A stretch of DNA of 64,000 nt from Acidobacteriota bacterium (GTDB lineage Bacteria > Acidobacteriota > Terriglobia > Bryobacterales > Bryobacteraceae). The number at the start of each line of letters is the position of its first letter. Position 1 is the first letter of the stretch. The stretch covers positions 248,001 through 312,000 of the forward strand of contig JACPNQ010000024.1 of NCBI GenBank assembly GCA_016185425.1. Direction: 5' to 3'. The notes beneath the pieces were generated by a model. That model searched no databases and was not told where the DNA came from. It saw nothing but the letters and a program-made list of their open reading frames with translations. The position numbers and the translations under genes are program-made. Below, piece after piece: positions 6,799-15,319 of the stretch.

Positions 6799-8751
6799 AT
6801 GAAGAAGCTAATTTGTGTTTTTGCGGTTGTAGCAGCTTGGGCGCAGGATGGGCGGGCGACGTTTCAGACGAGGTGCTCGGGGTGCCATGGGACGGATGGC
6901 AATGGCGGGGAACATGCGCCGTCTATATTAATGACGCTTGCGACTAAGAACGATCCGGACGTTGCCGCGATAATCCGGGATGGCGTGCCGCGGAAGGGAA
7001 TGCCGGCGTTTGCTTCGATGCCAGCGGGAGAATTGAATTCGCTAGTCGCGTTTATGCGTACGCTACAGCGGCCGCGGCGGCGCGGGTTTGCGCCAGTGCG
7101 GATGACGGTTTCATTGGCAGATGGGGGCAAGCTCGAGGGGTTTGCGATTGCGCGGACGAGCCGTGAACTGCAACTTCGGACCGATGACCAGAAGATTCAC
7201 TTGTTGCGGAAGACAAACGGGGAGCAGTATCGCGCGGTTACTTCGCAGGCGGACTGGACGAGCATGCATGGCTCGTTTAGCGGGAACCGGTATTCCGAGT
7301 TGACGCAGATCGACAGGAACAGTGTTGGGAAGATGGCGGTGAAGTGGGTGTACGCCGTTCCAAATGCGGGCCGGCTGCAGGGGACGCCGCAGGTGCATGA
7401 GGGCGTGATGTATGTGACCAATACGAATACGGTGATTGCGCTGGATGCGGGGTCGGGAGCGCGGCTGTGGGAGTATACGAAACCGCCGACGGCCGGATTG
7501 GTGGGAAATGCGCGGTCGCCGGGGAATAACCGTAGCGTGACGGTGGCGGGAGAGAAGGTCTTCATGCAGACCGATCATGCGCACCTGGTGGCGTTGAACC
7601 GGCATACCGGGCAGGTTGTGTGGGATACGGAAATGGCGGACTTCCGGAAGAACTACAACGCAACGGGTTCGCTGCTTGCGGTGGAGAATCTGATTGTTGC
7701 GGGGACGGCCGGCGGCGAGGAAGGCGTGCGGGGATTTCTGGCGGCGTATGACCAGCAGACCGGTAAGGAAGTCTGGCGGTTTTGGACGATTCCGGCTAAG
7801 GGTGAGCCGGGCGCGGAGAGTTGGGATGGACCGGATATCGAACATGGCGGTGGACCGACCTGGTTGACGGGGAGCTACGATCCGTCGAGCAAGACGGTGT
7901 ATTGGCCGACGGGGAACGCGGGACCGGACTTCAACGGCGATAACCGGAAGGGTGACAACCTCTATACGTGCTCGATCCTGGCCCTGGACGTGATGACGGG
8001 AAAGTTGAAGTGGCACTTCCAGCCGACGCCGCACGATGAATGGGATTGGGACGCTGTGCAGCCTTTGGTGCTGGTGGACCGCCTGTGGAAGGGCCAGCCC
8101 CGGAAGCTACTGTTGCAGGCTAACAGGAATGGTTTCCTATATGTACTGGACCGGACAGATGGGAAGATGCTGCTGGCGTCGCCGTTGGTGAAGAAATTGA
8201 CCTGGGCGGACGGCATCGCGCCAGATGGACGGCCGCGAATGAAGGCAAACCAAGTGCCGACGGCGGAAGGGAGCTTGATTTGTCCGGCGGTGGAGGGGGC
8301 GGCGAATTTCTTTTCGACTTCGTATAACCCGGCGACGAAGCTGTTCTATGTGAACACGCTGGAACGGTGCGCGGTGTACACGAAGCGGACGACGCCGGAA
8401 TGGCAGGCTGGGCGCGGCTATCAGGGCGGCGGCGGGCGGCGCGACCCGAACGATAAGCCGGAGAAGATTTTGCGGGCGTTCGATATTGAGACCGGGAAGG
8501 CGGTGTGGGAGTTGCCGCAGGAGGGGCCGGGCGACACGTGGACGGGGACGTTGACGACGGCGGGAGGGATTGTGATCTTTGGCGACGATGGCGGCGCGCT
8601 GGCGGCGGCGGATGCGGCGACGGGGAAACGCTTGTGGAGTTTTCCGTTCACTGAGAATCTGCACACGTCGCCGATGACATATATGTTCGACAACAAGCAG
8701 TATGTGTCGATTGTGAACGGCAGCGTGGTTTATACGTTTGGCGCGGAGTAG
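6799..8751 (+). CDS. PQQ-dependent dehydrogenase with N-terminal cytochrome c domain (quinohaemoprotein)
   Basis: A 650-residue exported protein: a signal peptide (MKKLICVFAVVAAWAQ), a small class-I cytochrome c domain with the haem motif CSGCH at residues 26-30, a short linker, and an eight-bladed PQQ propeller (repeated DxxTGxxxW elements, for example DVMTGKLKWHF and DIETGKAVWEL). Such enzymes oxidise alcohols or sugars in the periplasm and pass electrons to the attached haem. The cytochrome is at the amino end, whereas in type II alcohol dehydrogenases it is at the carboxyl end. The start is ambiguous: ATG 6799 gives a clean signal peptide, but TTG 6769 has the better-spaced ribosome-binding site (see hairpin entry). 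The substrate is unknown. Confidence 0.88.
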   Translation: MKKLICVFAVVAAWAQDGRATFQTRCSGCHGTDGNGGEHAPSILMTLATKNDPDVAAIIRDGVPRKGMPAFASMPAGELNSLVAFMRTLQRPRRRGFAPVRMTVSLADGGKLEGFAIARTSRELQLRTDDQKIHLLRKTNGEQYRAVTSQADWTSMHGSFSGNRYSELTQIDRNSVGKMAVKWVYAVPNAGRLQGTPQVHEGVMYVTNTNTVIALDAGSGARLWEYTKPPTAGLVGNARSPGNNRSVTVAGEKVFMQTDHAHLVALNRHTGQVVWDTEMADFRKNYNATGSLLAVENLIVAGTAGGEEGVRGFLAAYDQQTGKEVWRFWTIPAKGEPGAESWDGPDIEHGGGPTWLTGSYDPSSKTVYWPTGNAGPDFNGDNRKGDNLYTCSILALDVMTGKLKWHFQPTPHDEWDWDAVQPLVLVDRLWKGQPRKLLLQANRNGFLYVLDRTDGKMLLASPLVKKLTWADGIAPDGRPRMKANQVPTAEGSLICPAVEGAANFFSTSYNPATKLFYVNTLERCAVYTKRTTPEWQAGRGYQGGGGRRDPNDKPEKILRAFDIETGKAVWELPQEGPGDTWTGTLTTAGGIVIFGDDGGALAAADAATGKRLWSFPFTENLHTSPMTYMFDNKQYVSIVNGSVVYTFGAE

Positions 8752-8784
8752 GGCGCGGCGAGTTGGATACTAAGTCGTGGTAAC

Positions 8785-8806
8785 GTTGTCGGACATGGCC
8801 GACAAC
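8785..8806 (+). promoter_or_regulatory. Hairpin enclosing the start codon of the NTF2-like gene
   Basis: GTTGTCGG (8785-8792) pairs perfectly with CCGACAAC (8799-8806), leaving the ATG at 8795-8797 in the 6-base loop. In mRNA this could limit ribosome access. It may also be a chance product of coding sequence. Confidence 0.35.
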
Positions 8807-9325
8807 ATTGATCCGCATGCGAAAGATCGCGAACAACTGATTCAGATATTGCGCGAGGTGGAGGCGAGTATTAACGCCCAGAGTCTGGACGGGATGGTCC
8901 AGCAGATGGATGCGAAGGCGACGGTGGTTTGGGCGAATTGTGAGGTATCGAGGGGGCCGGCGGAGATACTCGCTTATTATGACCGGATGGTGAAGGCGAA
9001 GGGCGCGATTCTGACAAAGTACACGACGAAGGCGGAGTTGAGCGGGCCCGCGCGGTTTTTGGGTGACGGGACGGTGGCGATTGCGGATGGGGAGATGGAG
9101 GATGAATTTACTCCCGTGATTCGCGGGCCGTTCCGGTTGCGTTCGCGGTGGACAACGACGATAGCGAAGATTGATGGGCAATGGAAGGTGGTGGGGCTGC
9201 ATCTGTCGGCGAATGTGTTTAATAACGTATTGCTGGATGAGGCGAAACGCGCGCTGCTGTATGCGGGCGCGGCGGGTGTGGTTCTGGGAATGTTGCTGTG
9301 CTGGCTGCTGGGCCGGTTGCTGTAG
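8795..9325 (+). CDS. NTF2/SnoaL-like domain protein with C-terminal membrane anchor
   Basis: A 176-residue protein. Residues 10-135 have the alpha+beta cone pattern of the SnoaL/DUF4440 group (REQLIQILREVEASINAQ helix, then strands ending in GQWKVVGLH). Residues about 150-174 form one hydrophobic segment (LLYAGAAGVVLGMLLCWLLG), so the domain is probably tethered to the inner membrane facing the cytoplasm. There is no signal peptide. It begins 43 bases after the PQQ dehydrogenase stop and may be cotranscribed with it. A GTG at 8777 is an alternative start. The function is not known; NTF2-like folds bind small hydrophobic ligands or act as enzymes. Confidence 0.7.
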   Translation: MADNIDPHAKDREQLIQILREVEASINAQSLDGMVQQMDAKATVVWANCEVSRGPAEILAYYDRMVKAKGAILTKYTTKAELSGPARFLGDGTVAIADGEMEDEFTPVIRGPFRLRSRWTTTIAKIDGQWKVVGLHLSANVFNNVLLDEAKRALLYAGAAGVVLGMLLCWLLGRLL

Positions 9326-9350
9326 GGCGTTAGCCGGAGGGCACGGCGCA

Positions 9351-11354
9351 TTACCGGAAATCTCGTATGACATGCAGATCGATTTCATCTTCCCGATTGC
9401 CGGCGGCGGCCCAGAGAATGGAGGAATCGTCCGGGGAGACGGAAAGGCCCTGCAGGAACCGTTTTCCTTCCAGCTCCGGAAGAACACCGAGTTCGCGAGT
9501 TGCGCCGCCCGCGACGGGGATGGCGCATAGCATGCGATCACCGGCGCGGACGAAATAGACGAACTTTTGCGTCGCGGCGATGAAGTTGGACGCGAGGTTT
9601 TCCGCGATCTTCTCCTCCTTCCCGCCGGAGACGGGGACGCGAATCAGGTCCCCTGTTTTCACAAAATATGTGAAGCGGCTATCTTGCGCACCTAAACGTA
9701 ATGAAGGACCGAGCGAAGATCGATCGCGACCATCCATACTGGTTCGCCACAACTCGGTACCGGACCAATAGATGATCTCCTTTCCGCCGGGCGACCAGAA
9801 GGGCTGACCGGCGGGCTGACCGCCGATATTCAAGGGAGCCGGATTACCTCCGGAAACGGGGAGCAAGAAGAGTCCTCCGTGGATCGGGTCCGCGAGGCCA
9901 ATTACGATTTGTTTGCCGTCGGGGGACCAGCGAGGACCACCGGACAAGGATGGACCCTGCCAAATTTTGCGCGGCTCGCTGCCGTCGGCGCGGACCAGGC
10001 GCACGATAGATTTTCCGTCCATTGCGGATGCGTACGCGACAAGGCGACCGTCGGGAGAGTAACTGGGAAAGGAATCGAACGAAGACGCCGGAGCGAAAGG
10101 CGTGTGGTCTTGCAGTGACTGCAGCCGGGCATGCCAGAGACGCGCGGCGAATCCTTGATGCGTTCCGTACACGAGCGTGGTTCTTCCCGAGGTGTCAGGC
10201 GGAGAAATCGCGATAGTATGGCATGGCCCTGACTTGAGGAGCACCGGGCTGCGCCGGATTTCGGCGGAAATTCGGAAGAGTCCGAGACCATTGGAACTGT
10301 CCGGAAGATAACCGCCGCGGCATAGAGCGAGATCCTTACCGGAGGGAAGCCAAACGACGCCAGACAACATTCCGCGATCGTGATAGAGCAGCCGGGGCGG
10401 GCCGTCCGGGAACCCATTGGCGGTGAGTTCCTGCCGGTAGATCGATTCAACGGCGGCCTCGATCGGGCCATTACGCCGCAAAAAGATGAAGGAGCGGCCA
10501 TCGCGAGACAGGGCCGGCCCAATATCGACGCCTTTCACGGGATTCGTGAGCCGCGAAACATTCGCGTGTGCACCGTCCATTGGTATCCGATAGATACCGC
10601 GGTGCTCGCCGTCCACCATCGGTGCGAGGATCGCTCGTCCGTCCGGGGTCCAAGACAGATGGGAGTTGTTGGCCATGAAGGCGAAGCCTGACGCGAGCTG
10701 GATTAAACTCTGCGCGGGGCCGCCCCCGCTGGGGACCAGCATTAACCATGTTTCGCCCGCGAAAGTGGAGTGACTTAGAGTGCGACGGAGGAAGGCGATT
10801 GAGCGTCCGTCCGGAGACCAGGCGGGGCTGTATTGAAAGTTGTCTTGGGAGATTGCTAACGGAACAGGAAGTTCCGTGTTCATCCCGTGGGTGTAGATGC
10901 CGGGCTTGGCGGCGCCGGGGTTATTCCAAAAGAACGCAACGCGATTGCCATCGGGAGAGAAAGAGGGGCTGTATTCGCTTCCTTGCAGCACCGTGAGCGG
11001 TTGGGAGACGAACTCGTCCGAGGGCCATGTTCGGACGCCAAACCAAGCCACAGTTGCGGCAACCGCGGTCGCGCCCGCGGTGGCAAGTAAGATCCAACGC
11101 CAGGCAATTCTGTCGCTGGTCCGATTCGTGGGCAGTTCCACGAGGCCCGGGCGCTCCGGCGACCGGCTGCATCGCCATTCGTCCAGCTCGCCGGCGAATG
11201 CCCAAACCGAACCCTTTTGCAGGTGCTGATGCTTGTGCACGGGAAGGCCCTCGGTTTGCTCCCAGCGCCGCACTGTGCGCTCACTTTTGCCCAAGTACGC
11301 GGCGATCTGTTTCCAGGAATCCAGCCGCTTTTCATCGTGTCCTTGCGCCGTCAT
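9351..11354 (-). CDS. HTH-transmembrane-PD40 beta-propeller protein (putative membrane-anchored regulator)
   Basis: A 667-residue fusion. Residues 10-60 form a MerR/excisionase-like helix-turn-helix (LDSWKQIAAYLGKSERTVRRWE). A single membrane helix lies at about 85-105. The rest is a TolB-like propeller with repeated FSPDG/SPDGR (PD40) motifs, presumably outside the membrane. This order suggests a one-component sensor that binds DNA inside and a ligand or envelope component outside. Proteins of this architecture are common in Acidobacteria, and their targets are generally unknown. It is divergent from the small secreted protein at 11548, a plausible target (inference). Confidence 0.8.
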   Translation of the reverse strand: MTAQGHDEKRLDSWKQIAAYLGKSERTVRRWEQTEGLPVHKHQHLQKGSVWAFAGELDEWRCSRSPERPGLVELPTNRTSDRIAWRWILLATAGATAVAATVAWFGVRTWPSDEFVSQPLTVLQGSEYSPSFSPDGNRVAFFWNNPGAAKPGIYTHGMNTELPVPLAISQDNFQYSPAWSPDGRSIAFLRRTLSHSTFAGETWLMLVPSGGGPAQSLIQLASGFAFMANNSHLSWTPDGRAILAPMVDGEHRGIYRIPMDGAHANVSRLTNPVKGVDIGPALSRDGRSFIFLRRNGPIEAAVESIYRQELTANGFPDGPPRLLYHDRGMLSGVVWLPSGKDLALCRGGYLPDSSNGLGLFRISAEIRRSPVLLKSGPCHTIAISPPDTSGRTTLVYGTHQGFAARLWHARLQSLQDHTPFAPASSFDSFPSYSPDGRLVAYASAMDGKSIVRLVRADGSEPRKIWQGPSLSGGPRWSPDGKQIVIGLADPIHGGLFLLPVSGGNPAPLNIGGQPAGQPFWSPGGKEIIYWSGTELWRTSMDGRDRSSLGPSLRLGAQDSRFTYFVKTGDLIRVPVSGGKEEKIAENLASNFIAATQKFVYFVRAGDRMLCAIPVAGGATRELGVLPELEGKRFLQGLSVSPDDSSILWAAAGNREDEIDLHVIRDFR

Positions 11355-11547
11355 ATAGGGGTTGCGAACCGCCCAATTGTAACTCGGAGGGAAGAGCTAT
11401 CAGGGCGCCTTTCGTATCGGTCATTTTGGGCGTGCCAGTTTTGGCCCTTGATAATCCTGGATTTTGAGTCATTGTCCTTTTAGGCCTCCTTGCGATCAGA
11501 TGTACGCGACCGGCCAGACATAGACAGAAGAGAGTGGGGGAATAGAG

Positions 11548-12318
11548 ATGATTCGACCAATTTTTTGGTTTGGACCGGCCGCAAAGGCAGTGATGGTGTT
11601 GGCAGCCTCCGCGGGAACAGTGGCCGCGCAGAAATGCAGCGACCAGCCGCTGCGGTTTTACCTGTATCCGGCGGCGACGCTTCCCGATGGAGTATCGACT
11701 GTGACGGCCGCGGTCACTGGCGACGGTAACTGGTACGACGCATCGATCAAAAACTGCGGCGGTACGTATGACGCCGTTTTGAATTTGCTGGCAGGCTCGA
11801 AACGGAGGCTGACCTTTATCTTCCCATCGCCCATTCCTTCGTCCTATGTGGACGTTCCAATCCCGGCGGGCACGTACCAGAAGTCCGGTTTTATCAACGT
11901 CCGAAATCTCATCTGCAAGAACTGTACGGATGCGCACAAGCCCTTTACGACGCATGTGGGAATGCAGATCTCTTCCCTCATCAATCGCCGGGACTTTAGA
12001 CTCCGGTATATGCCGGTTATCGTTGACGCTCCTGACTTGCATATCGATCCGGCGGAAGTGCCTGAGGAGAATATGCCGTATTCAGGTTCTCCCGCCTTGG
12101 TGATCCCTCAGCCTTACGACTGCCTGAGTGGCGGGCAAGTGAAGCCTGCCTGGGTAGTAAGGGGGACGGTTAACAACAACGATCCTTCGACACCCGCCGG
12201 CTTCCAACTTCAGGTTGGTACGGCGCACGATATTTCGTCCAGTACTCCCGTACGAGCCGGTCAATATTCGATGCCGTTTGAGTTCCGGATCGAGGCGCTA
12301 CAGTGTTTCAGCTATTGA
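11548..12318 (+). CDS. Secreted protein of unknown function
   Basis: A 256-residue protein with an amino-terminal signal sequence (hydrophobic AAKAVMVLAASAGTVAAQ, cleavage probably after AAQ). The mature part is beta-rich with several cysteines (KCSD, NCGG, CKNC, YDCL) that could form disulfides; the CKNC pair near residue 122 might bind metal. I recognise no family. It is divergent from the HTH-PD40 gene across a 193-base region and convergent with the Gfo/Idh gene. Confidence 0.6.
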   Translation: MIRPIFWFGPAAKAVMVLAASAGTVAAQKCSDQPLRFYLYPAATLPDGVSTVTAAVTGDGNWYDASIKNCGGTYDAVLNLLAGSKRRLTFIFPSPIPSSYVDVPIPAGTYQKSGFINVRNLICKNCTDAHKPFTTHVGMQISSLINRRDFRLRYMPVIVDAPDLHIDPAEVPEENMPYSGSPALVIPQPYDCLSGGQVKPAWVVRGTVNNNDPSTPAGFQLQVGTAHDISSSTPVRAGQYSMPFEFRIEALQCFSY

Positions 12319-12336
12319 CCGGTATAGCGCCTGGCT

Positions 12337-13671
12337 TTAGCCGGCGAACTGCCAGCCTTTGCGGAACGTGGGTTTGAGGTGCGTGTTCGCTTCCTTATTA
12401 TTGGTGAAGCGGCCGGCACGGTTGTCCCATTCGAGCTTGCCCTCGTACTTCATGGCGATGACGCCGAGGAGCATCCACTGCACGAAGGGGCCGGCGGCGG
12501 AGAAGTTGGAGCAGGCGGGGTCGCCGCCTTTGCAGGCGCGGATCCAGTCGCGGTAGTGACCGGGTGAGCGGGTGAGCAGAGGCGCGGGGAGTTTGTAATC
12601 CTTCATGCGGGCGTCGGGCATGAGGCGGGTGCGCTCGCCGTAGCAGCCGGTGGTGACCATGCCTTTGTCGCCGATGAAGAGGCTGCCGTTGTTGTCCTTG
12701 TCGCCGATGAGCTCGCCGTCGGGAATGCCTTCGAATTTCGGCATCGATTTCAGACTGTCGTACCAGAAGACTTTGACGGGCGGCATGGGGCCGCGGGCGG
12801 GGAAGTCGAAGCGGATGACGGTTTGATGGGGGAAGGTGTATTTGCTTTCGCCTTCCTTCTTTAGGCATTCGACGCTCGTGGGGCCGGTGAGGCTTAGGCG
12901 CATGGCCATATTGGGCGTGCCCATGATGTGGCACGCCATATCGCCGATTGCGCCGCAACCGTACTCGGGATAGGCACGCCAGATGCGGGGAAGGTAAGCG
13001 GGGCTGTAGGGGCGATCGGGGGATGCGCCGAGCCAGGCGTTCCAATCGAGGTGTGACGGGACCGCCGCCGTTTTCGGTTCGACATCGGGGCCTTGCGGCC
13101 AGTAGCGGCCGGGACGATCGGTCCAAGCGTGCACTTCGGTGACATTGCCGATCTCGCCGCTCCAGACGATTTCGGCGCATTCGCGGGCGCCGGTGTTGGA
13201 GTAGCCCTGATTGCCCATCTGCGTGGCGACGCCGTATTTGGCGGCGGCAGTGGTGAGTTGCTCCGCTTCCCAGTGCGTGCGGGTGAGGGGTTTCTGGCAG
13301 TAGACGTGTTTGCCGCGTGCCATGGCCCACATGGCGGCGGTGGCGTGCATGTGATCGGGGCAGGAGACGAGGACAGCGTCGATGTCCTTATGCTTGTCGA
13401 GCATGACGCGGAAGTCCTTGTACTTCGGGGCGCCGGGAAAGAGGTTATAGGCGCGGCTGGCACGTTCGTCATCGGGGTCGGCGAGGGCGACGATGTTCTC
13501 ACCGTGGCAGCCGTTGAGGTCTGTGAAACCTTTGCCTCCGGCGCCGATGGCGGCGATGTTGAGTTTTTCCGATGGAGATTTGTAGCCGAGGGCTTTCAGC
13601 GAGGGAGTGGCGCCTTTAGCGGCACCGGCAAGGAGGGAGCCGTAGAAGAAGTGGCGTCGGGAGATGGGCAT
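12337..13671 (-). CDS. Tat-exported Gfo/Idh/MocA family oxidoreductase
   Basis: A 444-residue protein. The leader MPISRRHFFYGSLLAGAAKG has the twin-arginine pattern, so the folded NAD-bound enzyme is probably exported. The Rossmann half includes IGAGGKGF near residue 40 and the KPLT motif, where the usual EKP is QKP. The C-terminal GFO_IDH_MocA_C-like half is followed by the long family-typical tail. Family members oxidise or reduce sugars and cyclitols with tightly bound NAD(P). It lies 16 bases downstream of the cyclase gene and may share its transcript. The substrate is unknown. Confidence 0.88.
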   Translation of the reverse strand: MPISRRHFFYGSLLAGAAKGATPSLKALGYKSPSEKLNIAAIGAGGKGFTDLNGCHGENIVALADPDDERASRAYNLFPGAPKYKDFRVMLDKHKDIDAVLVSCPDHMHATAAMWAMARGKHVYCQKPLTRTHWEAEQLTTAAAKYGVATQMGNQGYSNTGARECAEIVWSGEIGNVTEVHAWTDRPGRYWPQGPDVEPKTAAVPSHLDWNAWLGASPDRPYSPAYLPRIWRAYPEYGCGAIGDMACHIMGTPNMAMRLSLTGPTSVECLKKEGESKYTFPHQTVIRFDFPARGPMPPVKVFWYDSLKSMPKFEGIPDGELIGDKDNNGSLFIGDKGMVTTGCYGERTRLMPDARMKDYKLPAPLLTRSPGHYRDWIRACKGGDPACSNFSAAGPFVQWMLLGVIAMKYEGKLEWDNRAGRFTNNKEANTHLKPTFRKGWQFAG

Positions 13672-13687
13672 TTGGGCTCACTATATC

Positions 13688-14626
13688 TCAGAAAGTAGCG
13701 ATGGGATTGAGCGGAGAGCCGGTGCCGAGGGGGACCGACAGCGGCGCGGCGGTGAAGAGGAACTCCCAACGGTTTCGCTTGGCGGCGGCTTCCGAGAGAG
13801 CTTCGAGGTCGCAGTTGTCGAACATTGGCGTGCCCAGGGCGATGAGGACAAGCTGGTGCACCGGATACGGAATGCCTGGGACCGGGGAGGGCATTAATTC
13901 GGCATGAACGTCGCTGCCGAGCGCGGCGATGTCGCGTCGCTTGAACCATTTCACGCACGATACGTGCAGGCCGGCGGAGGCTTTGTCAGTGTCCCATGGC
14001 CCCTTCTCCGCGCGACGGGCCCAGCGGCCGGTGCGGATGAAAACGATATCGCCAGAGCGGATTTTGATGCCAGCCTTTTTCTCCCAGGCTTCCAGGTCCG
14101 ACGGGTAGATGGGTGTGGAGAGTTCCAGGTATTTCACGCCTTTCAGACGCGGGATGTCGATGAGAACGCCGCGGGAGAAGAAGCCGGTTTTGTAGGCGTC
14201 GACGGCGAGTTGATGCGCACCGGTACCGTTGATCTCGCTGGCTGGATAACCGTTGTAGATTTTGCCGTTGTAGACCATGTGGGACATGGCGTCGAGGTGG
14301 GTGAGCGAAGCGCCGTGGAAGCTAATGGTGTAGGTGTCCATGGCGAACATCGGTTCGGGATCGATGCCGGTGGAGATCATTTCGCGCTTGAAGGGACGGC
14401 TGTTGTCGATGGCGCGTACGGAGTCGGCGTCGCGAGAGAGGGAGACGGAAACGCCTTCCTTGACGAGGGCGGCCGCGCGGCGGCGAACCTGGGGCGTGAT
14501 GAGATTGACGGTGCCGAGCTGATCCTTCGCGCCCCAGCGGCCCCAGTTGGAGAGCTCCTTCATCCAGGTGTCGATGGTTTGCTGGGCGTTTAGAGTGAGG
14601 GCGAACAGAAGGAGGGCGGATTTCAT
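13688..14626 (-). CDS. Secreted cyclase-family metal-dependent hydrolase (PF04199)
   Basis: A 312-residue protein with a short signal peptide (MKSALLLFALTLNAQ). The Cyclase/kynurenine-formamidase-like fold is indicated by the metal-site motif SLTHLDAMSH, the equivalent of GTHxDxPxH, preceded by SFHGA. Known members hydrolyse amides or lactones such as N-formylkynurenine. The chosen ATG at 14626 overlaps the RAYT transposase stop by four bases (ATGA); the open frame further upstream is only a shadow of that gene. The Gfo/Idh oxidoreductase follows 16 bases downstream. Confidence 0.85.
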   Translation of the reverse strand: MKSALLLFALTLNAQQTIDTWMKELSNWGRWGAKDQLGTVNLITPQVRRRAAALVKEGVSVSLSRDADSVRAIDNSRPFKREMISTGIDPEPMFAMDTYTISFHGASLTHLDAMSHMVYNGKIYNGYPASEINGTGAHQLAVDAYKTGFFSRGVLIDIPRLKGVKYLELSTPIYPSDLEAWEKKAGIKIRSGDIVFIRTGRWARRAEKGPWDTDKASAGLHVSCVKWFKRRDIAALGSDVHAELMPSPVPGIPYPVHQLVLIALGTPMFDNCDLEALSEAAAKRNRWEFLFTAAPLSVPLGTGSPLNPIATF

Positions 14627-15219
14627 TGGGGAATTATATTGAAGGGTTTGTTGGCTTGCGTGGCCATGCGAATCTCCGCGGTTAGAGTGCGTTCGAGACG
14701 CGTGGCGAGTTCGGCTCGCCATTCCGCGGCGGTGAAGCGTTGTTGGAATGTGGCGAGGTCGAGCCAGTGGTGTGTGACGTAGGCGGTATGGACTCGGGCG
14801 GAGGACCAGGGGTAAAGAGCGGGGTTGTCGACGATGTTGGCGCGGACGGGGTTGAGCTCGACGTAGCGAAGGATGGTGGGTAGGACGGGGTAGCCGACAG
14901 AACTGGAGTAAAAGCGTTCCTGCCAGAGGCGGCCGCGGCGAACGAGGCGGCCGTGGAGGTATTGGGCGTATTGGCCATTGACGGATTGCATGAGGCGTGA
15001 GATGGCGGTGTCGTCGTTGCCGCGCGCGATGAGGTGATAGTGGTTGGGCATGAGGCAATAGCCGAGGATATCGATGTTACGTGCGGCGGCGTGGCGGGCG
15101 AGGAGATCGAGGAAGTGTTGGTGATCGGCCGCGGAGAAGAAGGTTTGCTGGCGGTAGTTGCCGCGTTGGGTGATGTGGTTGAAATAGCCTGCTGGGGCGA
15201 AGCGAGGTTTGCGGGGCAT
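14623..15219 (-). CDS. REP-associated tyrosine transposase (RAYT, Y1_Tnp/TnpA-REP family)
   Basis: A 198-residue single-domain Y1 transposase. The HUH motif is seen in CLMPNHYHLIA at about residues 55-65, and RYVELNPVRANIV is the characteristic RAYT segment (about 115-127), containing a candidate catalytic tyrosine. The amino end MPRKPRFAPAGYFNHITQRGN is typical. RAYTs are thought to act on REP palindromes rather than to mobilise themselves and are usually single copy. Its stop overlaps the start of the cyclase gene (ATGA), so it has been absorbed into an apparent operon. A REP-like hairpin occurs at 6775-6797 in this window. No flanking insertion-sequence ends were seen. Confidence 0.9.
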   Translation of the reverse strand: MPRKPRFAPAGYFNHITQRGNYRQQTFFSAADHQHFLDLLARHAAARNIDILGYCLMPNHYHLIARGNDDTAISRLMQSVNGQYAQYLHGRLVRRGRLWQERFYSSSVGYPVLPTILRYVELNPVRANIVDNPALYPWSSARVHTAYVTHHWLDLATFQQRFTAAEWRAELATRLERTLTAEIRMATQANKPFNIIPQ

Positions 15220-15319
15220 ACGAAAGGGTAGTGCTTGCGGCGCGCCGAAAATCTCACTCGGAAAATGCTGGGGGGGTGCGGAGGGGGTGTTTTTTTGAGA
15301 TCGTTAAGCGGGCGGTAAG

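Noticed and set aside
7111-8034. Long antisense frames opposite the PQQ dehydrogenase and similar frames opposite other genes
   Set aside because: They are Arg/Pro-rich shadows produced by GC-rich codons and have no domains or ribosome-binding sites.
15300-15319. T-run after G-rich tract as an intrinsic terminator of the MFS gene
   Set aside because: The T-run is on the plus strand whereas the MFS and RAYT genes are on the minus strand, and no stable stem precedes it.
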